From positions 1 through 64,000 of the forward strand of contig CALOBA010000006.1 of assembly GCA_942491465.1 (NCBI GenBank): a DNA stretch of 64,000 nucleotides, read 5' to 3'. Made by a program: the position numbers and the translations under genes. Shown in pieces: positions 9,065-18,356 of the stretch (positions within the stretch are counted from its first letter, which is position 1; the number at the start of each line of letters is the position of its first letter). The notes beneath the pieces are model-generated. The model ran no database searches. It saw nothing but the letters and a program-made list of their open reading frames with translations, and was not told the DNA's origin. This stretch comes from CALOBA01 sp942491465. Its GTDB lineage: Bacteria > Pseudomonadota > Gammaproteobacteria > Chromatiales > Chromatiaceae.

Positions 9065-9451
9065 TCAGTCGCACTGATTCAAGTCCGGCCGATCTTTGTC
9101 GCAGAAGTTGATGCCGGCCGCGTCCGCATTGCCCTCGGCGTCGAAGCCGCCGGTGAGCTGCGCGCCGTTGTAGGTGGCGGTGATGACCTTGTACTTGGTG
9201 ATGTCGAGCCGGGAGTTGGCGCAGGAGGCCAGTGCCGCGGCGGTACATGCCTCGGCCGAGGTGGCCGGCTTGTCCCGGTCGCATTCGGCATTGCCGTCGC
9301 ACTTCTTGAACGACTCTGCTTCTTGGCCGGCGCAGGCGGTGCGCTTGTAGTGGACGATGCAGCCGCCGTCTTGGGCGAAGGCGGGGGCGGTCAGGCCGAA
9401 TGCAAGGGTCAGGGCCAGACAGCCGGTGGCGATCAGGTTGGATGGGCGCAT
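9065..9451 (-). CDS. Cysteine-containing periplasmic hypothetical protein
   Basis: 128 residues beginning with a clear Sec signal peptide (LIATGCLALTLAFGLTAPAFA), with cleavage expected after AFA. The mature part is about 100 residues with eight cysteines (CIVHYKRTAC, FKKCDGNAEC, EACTAAALASC, NFCDKD and a C near the end), which could form disulfides in the periplasm. No known family was recognised. It lies downstream of the VWA-repeat gene on the same strand with a gap of about 180 bases and may be a separate transcript. Confidence 0.65.
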   Translation of the reverse strand: MRPSNLIATGCLALTLAFGLTAPAFAQDGGCIVHYKRTACAGQEAESFKKCDGNAECDRDKPATSAEACTAAALASCANSRLDITKYKVITATYNGAQLTGGFDAEGNADAAGINFCDKDRPDLNQCD

Positions 9452-9632
9452 GGATTTTCTCCTCTGGGTGGGGCTTGCGGTCTTGTGTGTGTCGGTGACG
9501 GTGCGGACCGCTCGCGGACCGTTACCCGAGTCAATGTTGGGTTTCCGATCCCTTGCACAAGGGCGGTCGCCGAAACGGATTGGGAGCTACTGCGCGGGCG
9601 CGGCCAAGGGCTTGCTCCACCGTCAACAAGGA

Positions 9633-11864
9633 TCACTCCACCTTCAGCGGCACCGTCGCCAGCACATCACCGGTGTCTTCCATCCGATAGCGGAGCTGGT
9701 AGTCCCCGACCGCAGCCGGGGCGAACAGCTGCAGCGGCGAGCCCTGGGAGGCGCGGGCCGAGCGCAGGGCCTTGGTCTTTGCATCGGCGCCCACCGGGAC
9801 CAGCTCGATGAGATCCTGGTAGCGACCGGGGCCGGTGAAGGCGACCTCGACCACGGCGCTCGGGGCCACGGTCGGCGGTGCGCTGAGCGTGACCTCGGCC
9901 GCGCCGACCTCCACCGGTAGGCTCGCCAGCGTGCGCTTGGATTGGCCGAGCACATAGCGGACCTCGAACCGACCCCCGGTCTCCGGGGCGCGGATCTGCA
10001 CCGGGTTGCCGGTGTTGGTCTTACGGTATTGGGTGCGGGTCCCTTCCGGCGCGCCGGGGGCGACGATGGTGATGGCGTCACCCCGGTTGTTCGGGCCGGT
10101 CCAGTGCACGTCGAAGGGTGCGCCGGGCAGCACCGGGGTGTCGACCCGGAGTTCGGCGCTGACCGGCAGCAGTTGGATCGGCTCACTGGCCAGGGTGCGC
10201 TTCGACTGTCGGATGACGTAGCGGATCTCGTGCGGCCCGAGGGCGTCCGGGACCTGAAGCCGGATCGGGCTGCCGGTGTTGGTGCGACGGTAGTTGCCGT
10301 TAGCGCCTTCGGGGGCGCCCTGCGCGACGATGGCGATGTAGTCGCCCTTGTTGTCGGGGCCGCTCCAGTGGACGTCGATCTCGCTGCCTGCGGCGGCCTC
10401 GGCCGGGGTCTCCAGCGTCGCCTGCACCGGGGTCAGGGTCACCGGTCGGGTGGCCAGGGTGCGCTTGGATTGACCGACCACGTAGCGCAGCTCGTAGTCG
10501 CCGACGGCATCGGGGACCTGCAAGCGCGCCGGGTTGCGGAAGCGGGTCTCCGTGTAGCCTTCGTAGCTGCCCTCGGGGGCGCCGGGCACGGCGATGGCGA
10601 TGTAGTCGCGGCGATTGTCGGGCCCGGTCCAGGCGACCTCGATGCGGCTGCCGGCCGGGACGCTGTCCGGGGCTTCGAGCGTCGCCTGCACCGGGGTCAG
10701 GGTCACCGGCCGGGTGGCCAGGGTGCGCTTGGACTGACCGACCACGTAGCGCAGCTCGTAGTCGCCGACGGCATCGGGGACCTGCAAGCGCGCCGGGTTG
10801 CGGTGGCGGGTCTCCGTGTAGCGTTCGTAGCTGCCCTCGGGGGCGCCGGGCACGGCGAGGGCGATGTAGTCGCGGCGATTGGCGGGCCCGGTCCAGGTCA
10901 CCTCGATGCGGCTGCCGGCCGGGACGCTGTCCGGGGCCTCCAGCGTCGCCTCCGGCAGGGGCAGGGCGAGCGGGAGGAGATGACGGGCACTGCGACCGGA
11001 CTGGACCTGGATCTCGGCCGTCGCGCTCGCCTCGCCGACCTGTGCCCGGGCCCGATAGTTGCCGGGCGGCAGCGTCAGTGCGAGTTCGGCGCCGTCGCCG
11101 GCGCCGACCTGCTCACCATCGTCGGTGCGGGTGATCTGCCAGCGCGCGGCGTCGAGCCCGGCCGCGGTGTCCGCATCGACGGCGGCGAAGGTGATGCGCG
11201 CCGGCTGGGGTGCCGGCTCCGGCTCCGGCGCCACCGCGACGGTGACGCTGCGCAGGGCCTCGTCGAGCTGATCGGCGCTCTCGGCGGGTAGGAAGCGACC
11301 GCCGGTGCGCTCGGCGATGCAGGCGATCGCCGGCTGATCCTCGGCGGCCACATCGAAGCCGACCACATGGGCCGTGAAGTGGACGCCGGCGCGCTCCAGC
11401 GCCGCCGCCAGGGCGCAGGGGTCGCGGTCGCAGGTCTCGACGCCGTCGGTGAGCAGCACCACCGTCGCCGGCACGTCGCGATAGCGCAGCGCCTCCGCCG
11501 CCTGCTCCACGGCGTCCGTCAGCGGCGTGCGCCCCTTCGGCGTCAGCGCCGCGATACGCGCGATGGCGCTGTCGGCGTCCAGCGGCCCCGGGGCGATGAT
11601 CTGCTCGATGTCGGTGCAGTCGCCCTTGCGCCGATGGCCATAGGCCAACACGCCCAGGTTTCGATCCGCCGGCCAGTCCCCGAGCAGCTCGGCGAACACC
11701 CCGCGGGCGATCTCGATCTTGGCGACGCCGTCCACCTGGCCCCACATGCTGTTGGAGGCATCCACCACGATGATGGTATCTCCGGCGGCGGCGCGGGTCG
11801 CGCCCCAAGGCAGCAGGGCGCCGAGGCAGGCGCAGGCAAGGACCAATGTGGACAGTCTGGACAT
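9633..11864 (-). CDS. Exported VWA-domain protein with five tandem Ig-like repeats
   Basis: 743 residues starting at ATG 11864 with GGAGA upstream. A signal peptide (LVLACACLGALLPWGATRAAA) is followed by a von Willebrand factor A domain with its metal-binding DASNS motif (MIDAS) and LLTDGVETC. A short beta-sandwich linker leads into five consecutive repeats of about 88 residues. Each has a core like VTWTGP..DYIAIA.PGAPEG and ...YELRYVVGQSKRTLA. Repeats 1 and 2 are nearly identical in DNA, so the array is expanding or being homogenised. It is expected in the periplasm or at the cell surface. A binding or adhesion role is likely but unproven. prmA lies immediately upstream. Confidence 0.8.
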   Translation of the reverse strand: MSRLSTLVLACACLGALLPWGATRAAAGDTIIVVDASNSMWGQVDGVAKIEIARGVFAELLGDWPADRNLGVLAYGHRRKGDCTDIEQIIAPGPLDADSAIARIAALTPKGRTPLTDAVEQAAEALRYRDVPATVVLLTDGVETCDRDPCALAAALERAGVHFTAHVVGFDVAAEDQPAIACIAERTGGRFLPAESADQLDEALRSVTVAVAPEPEPAPQPARITFAAVDADTAAGLDAARWQITRTDDGEQVGAGDGAELALTLPPGNYRARAQVGEASATAEIQVQSGRSARHLLPLALPLPEATLEAPDSVPAGSRIEVTWTGPANRRDYIALAVPGAPEGSYERYTETRHRNPARLQVPDAVGDYELRYVVGQSKRTLATRPVTLTPVQATLEAPDSVPAGSRIEVAWTGPDNRRDYIAIAVPGAPEGSYEGYTETRFRNPARLQVPDAVGDYELRYVVGQSKRTLATRPVTLTPVQATLETPAEAAAGSEIDVHWSGPDNKGDYIAIVAQGAPEGANGNYRRTNTGSPIRLQVPDALGPHEIRYVIRQSKRTLASEPIQLLPVSAELRVDTPVLPGAPFDVHWTGPNNRGDAITIVAPGAPEGTRTQYRKTNTGNPVQIRAPETGGRFEVRYVLGQSKRTLASLPVEVGAAEVTLSAPPTVAPSAVVEVAFTGPGRYQDLIELVPVGADAKTKALRSARASQGSPLQLFAPAAVGDYQLRYRMEDTGDVLATVPLKVE
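9900..10949. repeat. Tandem coding repeats of 264 bp within the VWA protein gene
   Basis: Repeat starts on the minus strand fall at 10949, 10685, 10421, 10157 and about 9899, which is a period of 264 bases (the last interval is about 258). The copies beginning at 10949 and 10685 differ at only a handful of positions. The later copies have diverged. A fifth, most diverged copy runs on to 9633. Confidence 0.9.
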
Positions 11865-11883
11865 GGCAAGGTCTCCGATTCGA

Positions 11884-12789
11884 TCAGACGGCGGCGCGGC
11901 GCCGGCCGTGCAGCATGAGCCAGTCGTCTTGTTGCCACTGCGGCTGGAGATCGAAGGCGTCTTGGTAGGCGGATGCGGTCTGCGCACCCTGCTCGGCGAG
12001 CAGGCCGGACAGGGCGATGTGGCCGCCGGGGGCGGTCAGCGCGGTCAGGCGGGAGGCGAGCGCGATCAGCGGACCGGCGAGGATGTTGGCGACGACGAGG
12101 TCGGCTTGCTCCTGGGGGAGGGCATCGGGGGCGAGGACGCTGATGCGTTCGGCGACGCCGTTGTCGGTGGCGTTGGCCAGGGTGGCCTCCAGGGCCTGGG
12201 GGTCGTGGTCGACGGCGATGGCCTGACGGGCGCCGAGGGCGAGCGCGGCGATGGCGAGGATACCGGAGCCGCAACCGTAGTCGATGAGGGTGCGACCGGC
12301 AAGGGGGGCCTGGTCGAGCCAGCGCAGGCAGAGCGCGGTGGTGGGGTGGTGGCCGGTGCCGAAGGCGAGGCCGGGGTCGAGCTCGACGATGACCGGTGAG
12401 CCGCCGGGCGCGGGCTCGGGGCGCTGCCCACGGGGGCAGACCCACAGCCGCTCGCCGAAGCGCATCGGGCGGGCGTCGTCGAGCCAGACCCGCTCCCAGG
12501 GCCGGTCGGCGAGGGGCTCGATGTGGGCGCGGCCTGCAAGCTGAGCCCCGAGGATGGCGGCGGCCAGTTCGGCCTGTCGGCGGCCGTCGTCATCGTCGGC
12601 GAACAGCGCGGTGACCCGGACCTGGCCCCAGAGCGGCTGCTGTTGCGGGTCGGGCTCCAGGATCGGGCTGTCGCCGGGATCATCGAGCGTGACCGCCAGC
12701 GCGCCGGCGGCCTGGAGCGCGGCCTCGATCGCCTCGGCGCGGTCGCGTTCCACGACCAGGCGCAGTTGGAGCCAGTCTTGGTTGCTCAC
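11884..12789 (-). CDS. prmA: Ribosomal protein L11 methyltransferase PrmA
   Basis: 301 residues. The enzyme trimethylates ribosomal protein L11 using S-adenosylmethionine. The class I methyltransferase core is visible: DPGLAFGTGHHPTT, then DYGCGSGILAIAAL (SAM loop), then DLVVANILAGPL. The start is GTG 12789, which overlaps the accC stop by four bases (ATGTGA), so the two are translationally coupled. The length is usual for the family. Position directly after accC is the common gammaproteobacterial arrangement. Confidence 0.95.
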   Translation of the reverse strand: MSNQDWLQLRLVVERDRAEAIEAALQAAGALAVTLDDPGDSPILEPDPQQQPLWGQVRVTALFADDDDGRRQAELAAAILGAQLAGRAHIEPLADRPWERVWLDDARPMRFGERLWVCPRGQRPEPAPGGSPVIVELDPGLAFGTGHHPTTALCLRWLDQAPLAGRTLIDYGCGSGILAIAALALGARQAIAVDHDPQALEATLANATDNGVAERISVLAPDALPQEQADLVVANILAGPLIALASRLTALTAPGGHIALSGLLAEQGAQTASAYQDAFDLQPQWQQDDWLMLHGRRRAAV

Positions 12790-14129
12790 ATCCCGAGCTT
12801 CTTCTCCAGATAATGGATATTCGCCCCGCCGGACCGGAAGGCGGCGTCCTTGAGGATCTCGCGATGGAGCGGGATGTTGGTGTGGATGCCCTCGATGACG
12901 GTCTCGCGCAGCGCATTGCACATCCGCGATATGGCCGCATCGCGGTCTTCGCCGTGGACCACGAGCTTGCCGATCATCGAGTCGTAGTAGGGCGGCACCA
13001 CGTAGCCGGAGTAGATGTGGGTCTCCATGCGCACGCCGGGGCCGCCCGGCGGGCTGAAGTCCTCGATGCGCCCGGGACTGGGCATGAAGGTCTCCGGGTG
13101 CTCGGCGTTGATCCGGCACTCGATGGCGTGGCCGCGCCAGCTGATGTCCTCCTGACTGTAGCGCAGGCGCTCCCCGGAGGCGGAGAGGATCTGTTCCTTG
13201 ACGATGTCGACGCCGGTGATCATCTCGGTGACCGGGTGCTCCACTTGGACCCGGGTGTTCATCTCGATGAAGTAGAACTCGCCGTCCTGGTACAGGAACT
13301 CGAAGGTGCCGACGCCGCGGTAGCCGATGGTGCTGCAGGCCGTCGCGCAGCGCTCGCCGATGCGCTTGCGCTGCTCGTCGGTGATGCCGGGGGCCGGGGC
13401 CTCTTCGATGACCTTCTGATGGCGGCGCTGCATGGAGCAGTCGCGCTCGCCCAAGTGGATGGCGTTGCCGTAGTTGTCCGCCAGCATCTGGAACTCCACG
13501 TGACGCGGGTTTTCCAGGTACTTCTCCATGTACACGGTCTCGTTGCCGAAGGCGGCGGCGGCCTCGGCCTTGGTCAGCGAGATGGCGTTGAGCAGGGTGG
13601 CGTCGGAGTGGACCACGCGCATGCCGCGCCCGCCACCGCCGCCGGCGGCCTTGATGATCACCGGATAGCCGATCTCGCGGGCCAGCTCCAGGGTCGCGCG
13701 CGCGTTGCTCTCGTCGATGGGGCCGTCGGAGCCGGGCACGCAGGGGACGCCGGCCTGCTTCATGGCGCGGATGGCCGCCACCTTGTCGCCCATCATGCGG
13801 ATGGTGTCCGGCTTCGGGCCGATGAAGACGAACCCGGAGCGCTCGACCCGCTCGGCGAAGTCCGCGTTCTCCGACAGGAAGCCGTAGCCCGGGTGGATGG
13901 CGACGGTGTCGGTGACCTCGGCGGCGCTGATGATGGACGGGATGTGCAGGTAGCTGTCCTTCGACGGCGGCGGCCCGATGCAGACCGACTCGTCGGCCAG
14001 CAGTACGTGCTTGAGCTCGCGGTCGGCGTCGGAATGGACGGCGACGGTTTTGATGCCCAGCTCGCGGCAGGCGCGCTGGATGCGCAGCGCGATCTCGCCG
14101 CGATTGGCGATGAGAATCTTCTCGATCAT
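12786..14129 (-). CDS. accC: Acetyl-CoA carboxylase, biotin carboxylase subunit
   Basis: 447 residues, the standard length. AccC carboxylates the biotin on AccB using ATP and bicarbonate, the first half-reaction of fatty-acid synthesis. The protein opens MIEKILIANRGEIALRI. The ATP-grasp glycine loop (KAAGGGGGRGMRVV) and the catalytic region (FIEMNTRVQVEHPVTE) are intact. The ATG at 14129 overlaps the accB stop by four bases. Confidence 0.98.
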   Translation of the reverse strand: MIEKILIANRGEIALRIQRACRELGIKTVAVHSDADRELKHVLLADESVCIGPPPSKDSYLHIPSIISAAEVTDTVAIHPGYGFLSENADFAERVERSGFVFIGPKPDTIRMMGDKVAAIRAMKQAGVPCVPGSDGPIDESNARATLELAREIGYPVIIKAAGGGGGRGMRVVHSDATLLNAISLTKAEAAAAFGNETVYMEKYLENPRHVEFQMLADNYGNAIHLGERDCSMQRRHQKVIEEAPAPGITDEQRKRIGERCATACSTIGYRGVGTFEFLYQDGEFYFIEMNTRVQVEHPVTEMITGVDIVKEQILSASGERLRYSQEDISWRGHAIECRINAEHPETFMPSPGRIEDFSPPGGPGVRMETHIYSGYVVPPYYDSMIGKLVVHGEDRDAAISRMCNALRETVIEGIHTNIPLHREILKDAAFRSGGANIHYLEKKLGM

Positions 14130-14596
14130 TCGATGACGAACAGCGGTTGGTTGTACTCGACCGGTTGGCCGTTCTCGACCAGGATGCGCCGCACCGTGCC
14201 GGCACGCTCGGACTCGATCTGGTTGAGGATCTTCATCGCCTCGATGATGCACAGGGTGTCGCCGACCTTCACCTCGGCGCCCTCTTCGACGAACGACTTG
14301 CTGCCCGGAGACGGTGACCGGTAGAAGGTGCCGACCATCGGCGAGCGGATCAGGTTTGCCTCGTCGGGCTCGTCGGCCGCCGGGGTCGGCTCCGCTGCGG
14401 GCGCCGATGCGCTCGCCGGGGGCGGTGCCGACATCGGCGCCTGGGCCATCCCGGCGGTCGGCATCATCATCATCGTCGGTGACGCGCTGCCGTGTCGGCT
14501 GATACGCACCGATTCTTCGCCCTCGTGGATCTCGATCTCGGCGACATTCGATTCTTCGAGGAGCTCGATGAGCTTCTTGACCTTGCGGATGTCCAT
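14126..14596 (-). CDS. accB: Acetyl-CoA carboxylase, biotin carboxyl carrier protein
   Basis: 156 residues. The N-terminal MDIRKVKKLIELL helix is followed by an Ala/Pro-rich linker with a short Met run (about residues 40-80). The C-terminal lipoyl/biotinyl domain carries the biotinylation site in EAMKILN; most family members have EAMKMMN. It carries carboxybiotin between AccC and the AccAD transferase. It is coupled to accC by an ATGA overlap. Confidence 0.97.
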   Translation of the reverse strand: MDIRKVKKLIELLEESNVAEIEIHEGEESVRISRHGSASPTMMMMPTAGMAQAPMSAPPPASASAPAAEPTPAADEPDEANLIRSPMVGTFYRSPSPGSKSFVEEGAEVKVGDTLCIIEAMKILNQIESERAGTVRRILVENGQPVEYNQPLFVIE

Positions 14597-14636
14597 CAGG
14601 CGTTGGCTTCTCTAGGTTGGAGTGGGAGCGATGGGG

Positions 14637-15095
14637 TCAGTTGGCGGTGTCGGGCGCAGCCGACGGGCCGAGCCGCGTCAGCGCGGCGGTCAGGGCCAGC
14701 TCGTAGCCCTGGGCGCCGAGTCCGGCGATGATGCCGACGGCGATGTCCGAAAAGTATGAGTGCGAGCGAAACGGCTCGCGCGCATGCACGTTCGACAGAT
14801 GCACCTCGATGAACGGGATTGCCACTGCCAGCAGCGCATCCCGCAGCGCGATGCTGGTGTGCGTGAACGCCGCCGGGTTGAACAGGATGAAATCGACGGC
14901 GTCCGCCGGCGCCCGGTGGATCGACTCGATCAGTACGTGCTCGGCGTTGCTTTGCACCAACCGCAAATCCTGGCCCACCGCTGCCGCCTGCGCCTTGAGT
15001 CGTGCCTCGATCGATGCCAGCGTGTCGTTACCGTAGGTGTCGGGCTCACGGCTGCCGAGCAGGTTCAGATTCGGCCCGTTGAGGCACAGGATCAT
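14637..15095 (-). CDS. aroQ: 3-dehydroquinate dehydratase, type II
   Basis: 152 residues. It dehydrates 3-dehydroquinate to 3-dehydroshikimate in the shikimate pathway. The family N-terminus ILCLNGPNLNLLGSREPDTYG holds the catalytic Tyr. Later motifs FNPAAFTHTSIALRDAL and IEVHLSNVHAREPFRSHSY include the active-site His and the substrate-binding residues. It is first in the aroQ-accB-accC-prmA cluster, a conserved gammaproteobacterial order. Confidence 0.97.
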   Translation of the reverse strand: MILCLNGPNLNLLGSREPDTYGNDTLASIEARLKAQAAAVGQDLRLVQSNAEHVLIESIHRAPADAVDFILFNPAAFTHTSIALRDALLAVAIPFIEVHLSNVHAREPFRSHSYFSDIAVGIIAGLGAQGYELALTAALTRLGPSAAPDTAN

Positions 15096-15140
15096 GGGGG
15101 GATGTTTGCTTATCGCTATTGGAAGTTGGCGGGATGGCTG

Positions 15141-15246
15141 CTCAGGATCGATTCAAAAACAAGTGGCGCAGACGCCCGCTCGCTGAACCTTTTGATTGGC
15201 CGTTTCTTGGTTGCGTCTGCACCACTTGTTTCTGAACCTTGACTAA
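15141..15246. mobile_element. CTAAG palindromic element, copy A (MITE-like)
   Basis: An imperfect palindrome of about 100 bases. The inner arms read CAAGTGGCGCAGACGC and, inverted, GCGTCTGCACCACTTG, and one outer end is TTCTGAACCTTGACTAAG. Related full copies lie near 36776 and 45333 and a chimeric one near 35811. It has no coding capacity, so it would need a transposase acting from elsewhere. It sits between aroQ and the TlpA-like gene. Confidence 0.8.
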
Positions 15247-15429
15247 GTGGCGGCGATCGGTCGCGAACCGTGCGGCTCGGCGTCGCCGCGATCGAACTGC
15301 TAGGTCGAGGGGCCATCAATCGCCGCTGACTTCGTCGAGTCGATCAGTAGGCGCTAGATTAAGCGAAACAGCCGGATTTTACAAAGCCGATCGACGCTTT
15401 TTGCGCGGGTTGTCAGCGGCGAGCAGCGA
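15247..15429. other. Short spacer downstream of the TlpA-like gene
   Basis: No gene was seen between the palindromic element and the stop of the TlpA-like gene. Only short GC-rich inverted repeats are present, and no clear T-run terminator was found. Confidence 0.4.
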
Positions 15430-16023
15430 TCACCGACCGGCGGTGGTGCCGACCCCGCGCGCCGGCAGCAGCGCGTCGAGCACCTTGCGCAGGCGCTCGT
15501 CGTCAAGCACGCCCATGCGGTCGTAGACGCGCCGACCGACGGCGTCGAACACCACCGTGTAGGGCAGCCCGTCGGTGCGGTTGCCGAGGCGGCGGGCCAG
15601 GTCGATCTCATCGAGACCCCCGAGTAGGACCTCGTAGCCCAGCGGCTGTTGTTCGGCGAAGCGCGCCACCTCGGCCGGATCATCGATGGCGATGCCGATG
15701 ACCTTCAATCGTCCCTCGCCGAACTCGCGCTGGGCATCGGTCAGCACCGGGATCGAGCGCAGGCAGGGCGGGCACCAGGTCGCCCAGTAGTGGAGTACGA
15801 CGACGTGCCCGGCCCACCCATTGCTTGCGACCTCGCGCCCGTCGAGGTCCTGGAGGCGGAGGTCGGGCAGGGTCTCGATCGCGCTGTGGCCGTTCGACTG
15901 GGGCAGCGCCGCGGCGGTGGAGCGGCCGTCGCCATCGCCCATCCACTGTTGGCTGTAGAGGGCGATGCCGATGCTCAGCGACCCGGCCAGCAGCGCCACC
16001 AGCAGGACCTTGGCCGGATTCAT
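15430..16023 (-). CDS. TlpA-like membrane-anchored thioredoxin-fold protein
   Basis: 197 residues. An N-terminal membrane anchor or uncleaved signal (KVLLVALLAGSLSIGIALYS) is followed by a TlpA/ResA-type thioredoxin domain with the redox motif WATWCPPCLRS and the cis-Pro region (DGLPYTVVF). It probably reduces periplasmic disulfides, for example in cytochrome c maturation. The start ATG 16023 overlaps the dsbD stop by four bases. DsbD supplies electrons to such thioredoxins, which fits a joint operon. Confidence 0.9.
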   Translation of the reverse strand: MNPAKVLLVALLAGSLSIGIALYSQQWMGDGDGRSTAAALPQSNGHSAIETLPDLRLQDLDGREVASNGWAGHVVVLHYWATWCPPCLRSIPVLTDAQREFGEGRLKVIGIAIDDPAEVARFAEQQPLGYEVLLGGLDEIDLARRLGNRTDGLPYTVVFDAVGRRVYDRMGVLDDERLRKVLDALLPARGVGTTAGR

Positions 16024-18356
16024 CGCGGGACCTCGTTCAAGTGCGCGGCAAACTCCTCGGCGGGTACGAAGCCCACCAGGCGCCAGCCTCGGCGCTCTTG
16101 GCCGTCGGTGCCGAAGAACAGCATGGCCGGCGGGCCGGGCAGCCCGAAGCGCTCCTGCATCAGGGCCTTGTCGTCGGCGTCGTTGGCGGTGACGTCGGCC
16201 TGCAGCAGCACGAAGTCGGCCATCGCCGTCTGCACCTCGGGTTCGGGGAAGGTGTAGCGCTCCATCTCTTTGCAGGACACGCACCAGTCGGCGTAGAAGT
16301 CGAGCATGACCGGTCGCCCGACGGCGGCGGCCGCGGCCACCTCGCGGTCGAGGTCGGCGCTGGTCTTGATGCGCTTGAACTGGGCGTGGGCCTCGGCAGC
16401 GCCGCCGGCGCCGCTCGGGGCGAGGCCGCGCAGCGGTTGGAGGGTATCGCGCCCACCGGCGGCGGTACCGACGAGCATCAGCACGCCGTAGACCAGCAGT
16501 GCGAGACCCATGGCCTTCCACAGCTTGGACCAGCCGCCGCTGTCGGCGGTGAGCGGCGTGAGTGCGCCCATGTAGACGCCGGATGCGATCAGCAGCAGGC
16601 CGTAGAGCAACATGGTCACGGCGGCGGGCAGGATGCGCTCGAGCAGCAGGATGGCCACGGCCAGCAGCAACACGCCGAAGACGGCCTTGACCGCATCCAT
16701 CCACAGGCCGGCCCGCGGCAGCAGCTTGCCGGCGGAGGTGCCGATGGCCAGCAGCGGCGCGCCCATGCCGAGTCCCAGGCCGAGCAGGGCGAAGAAGCCG
16801 AGCACGCCGTCGCCGGTCTGGCCGATGAAGATCAGCGCCCCCATCAGCGGCGGTGCCACACAAGGACCGACGATGAGCGCGGACAGCGCGCCCATGATCG
16901 CGACCCCGGCCAGGGTCCCGCCCTGCTGCTTGTTGCTGATCTCGGTGAGCTTGGTCTGCAGACTGCTGGGCAGCTGCAGCTCGTAGAAGCCGAACATGGA
17001 CAGCGACAGTGCAACGAAGATGGCGGCAAAGGTGGTCAGCACCCAGGGATTTTGGAAGGCCGCCTGCAGGTTGGCGCCGAACAGGCCGGCGATGACGCCG
17101 ACCACGGCATAGGTCAGCGCCATGGCGAGGACGTAGACCAGCGACAGCACGAACGCCTTGCGCGCGGTGATAGTCGCGCCCTGGCCGGCGATGATGCCCG
17201 ACAGGATCGGGATCATCGGGAAGACGCAGGGCGTGAACGCGAGCAGCAGCCCGAGGACGAAGAAGATGCCCATGGCCCCCAAGATGCCGGTCTCGGCCAG
17301 GCGGGCGGCGATCTGGTCTTGCTCGGAGACGCGCTCGGGTGCGCCGGTGGCGGGGGCTTGGTCGGCGGTTGTTGCCGCCCCGTCAGCCTCTGCGACCGCC
17401 GTCGACGCGACAACGGTGGTCGCCGCCGGCAAGGCCAGCGCGATGCGCTCGGTGACCGGGGGGTAGCAGATGCCGCGCTCTGCGCAGCCTTGGAACTTGG
17501 CCACCAGCGTGACCTCGGTGGGGTCGGCGGCAGCGCGCAGCAGCGGCAGGTCCAGCTCGACCAGGCCGTGATAGATGGCGACGTCGCCGATGCTGCCGTC
17601 CGGGCGCACGGTATCCGCCTTGATCTCTGCGGCCGGGAGCTCGAACGCGCCGAGCCGGACGTTGTTGTCGTCCTCCAGGCTTAGCGCGACCTTATCCTGA
17701 TACAGGAAGGTCCCCGGGGCGATGGTCCAGCGCAGCCGCAGCTGCGCCGGGCCGGCGACCTCGGCGTCGAAGCGGAAGGCGTCTTCCACCGCCAGGATGT
17801 CGTCTTCGAGCCCGAGGCCGAGCGACGGCGGCTGGGTCAGGGCGGCGAGCGGGGATGCCGCCGCGCTGTCGGTCGGCGCGTCGTCGTCAGCCGCCGCCGC
17901 GGTGAGCGTCGGCAGGTCGATCTGCAGGGTCCTGCGCTCGGGGGGATAGCAGAATCCGGCATCGGCGCAGCCCTGGTAGCGGACCTCCAGGGCCAGACGG
18001 TCGCCGGCATCGGCGCCGCGGGTCAGCGCAACAGGGACCGTGAGGCGGTCGCGATAGACCTGGACCTCACCGAAATGCTTGTCCTCGCGCGTCTGCGCCG
18101 GCGGCAGGTCCGGGCGCCCGGCCTCGATGCCCTCGGTGGCGGAAGCAAAGCCCAGCTTGCTGCGATAGAGATAGTATCCGGGGGCGATATCCCAGCGGAC
18201 GTTGACCGCCGCCTCGCCATCGGCCTCGGCAGAGAGCTGGAAGGCCTGCTCCGGCGGCAGGAAGTCGTCGGCGACGACCAGGACCGGCAGCAGCGCCAGA
18301 TAGAGCGCGCCCCAGGCCAGGAGTGATAATGCACGGTTTCGGCGGCTAAAATTCAT
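16020..18356 (-). CDS. dsbD: Thiol:disulfide interchange protein DsbD with duplicated N-terminal domain
   Basis: 778 residues, against about 565 in E. coli. DsbD passes electrons from cytoplasmic thioredoxin to periplasmic partners. After the signal peptide there are two DsbD-alpha-like domains in tandem (signatures VRYQGCADAGFCYPP and AKFQGCAERGICYPP). The eight-helix membrane domain follows, with AFTPCVFPMIP, and then a C-terminal thioredoxin domain with DWCVSCKEMERY. The extra N-terminal domain explains the length. The start ATG at 18356 shares one base with the cutA stop (TGATG). It is cotranscribed with cutA and the TlpA-like gene. Confidence 0.95.
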   Translation of the reverse strand: MNFSRRNRALSLLAWGALYLALLPVLVVADDFLPPEQAFQLSAEADGEAAVNVRWDIAPGYYLYRSKLGFASATEGIEAGRPDLPPAQTREDKHFGEVQVYRDRLTVPVALTRGADAGDRLALEVRYQGCADAGFCYPPERRTLQIDLPTLTAAAADDDAPTDSAAASPLAALTQPPSLGLGLEDDILAVEDAFRFDAEVAGPAQLRLRWTIAPGTFLYQDKVALSLEDDNNVRLGAFELPAAEIKADTVRPDGSIGDVAIYHGLVELDLPLLRAAADPTEVTLVAKFQGCAERGICYPPVTERIALALPAATTVVASTAVAEADGAATTADQAPATGAPERVSEQDQIAARLAETGILGAMGIFFVLGLLLAFTPCVFPMIPILSGIIAGQGATITARKAFVLSLVYVLAMALTYAVVGVIAGLFGANLQAAFQNPWVLTTFAAIFVALSLSMFGFYELQLPSSLQTKLTEISNKQQGGTLAGVAIMGALSALIVGPCVAPPLMGALIFIGQTGDGVLGFFALLGLGLGMGAPLLAIGTSAGKLLPRAGLWMDAVKAVFGVLLLAVAILLLERILPAAVTMLLYGLLLIASGVYMGALTPLTADSGGWSKLWKAMGLALLVYGVLMLVGTAAGGRDTLQPLRGLAPSGAGGAAEAHAQFKRIKTSADLDREVAAAAAVGRPVMLDFYADWCVSCKEMERYTFPEPEVQTAMADFVLLQADVTANDADDKALMQERFGLPGPPAMLFFGTDGQERRGWRLVGFVPAEEFAAHLNEVPR

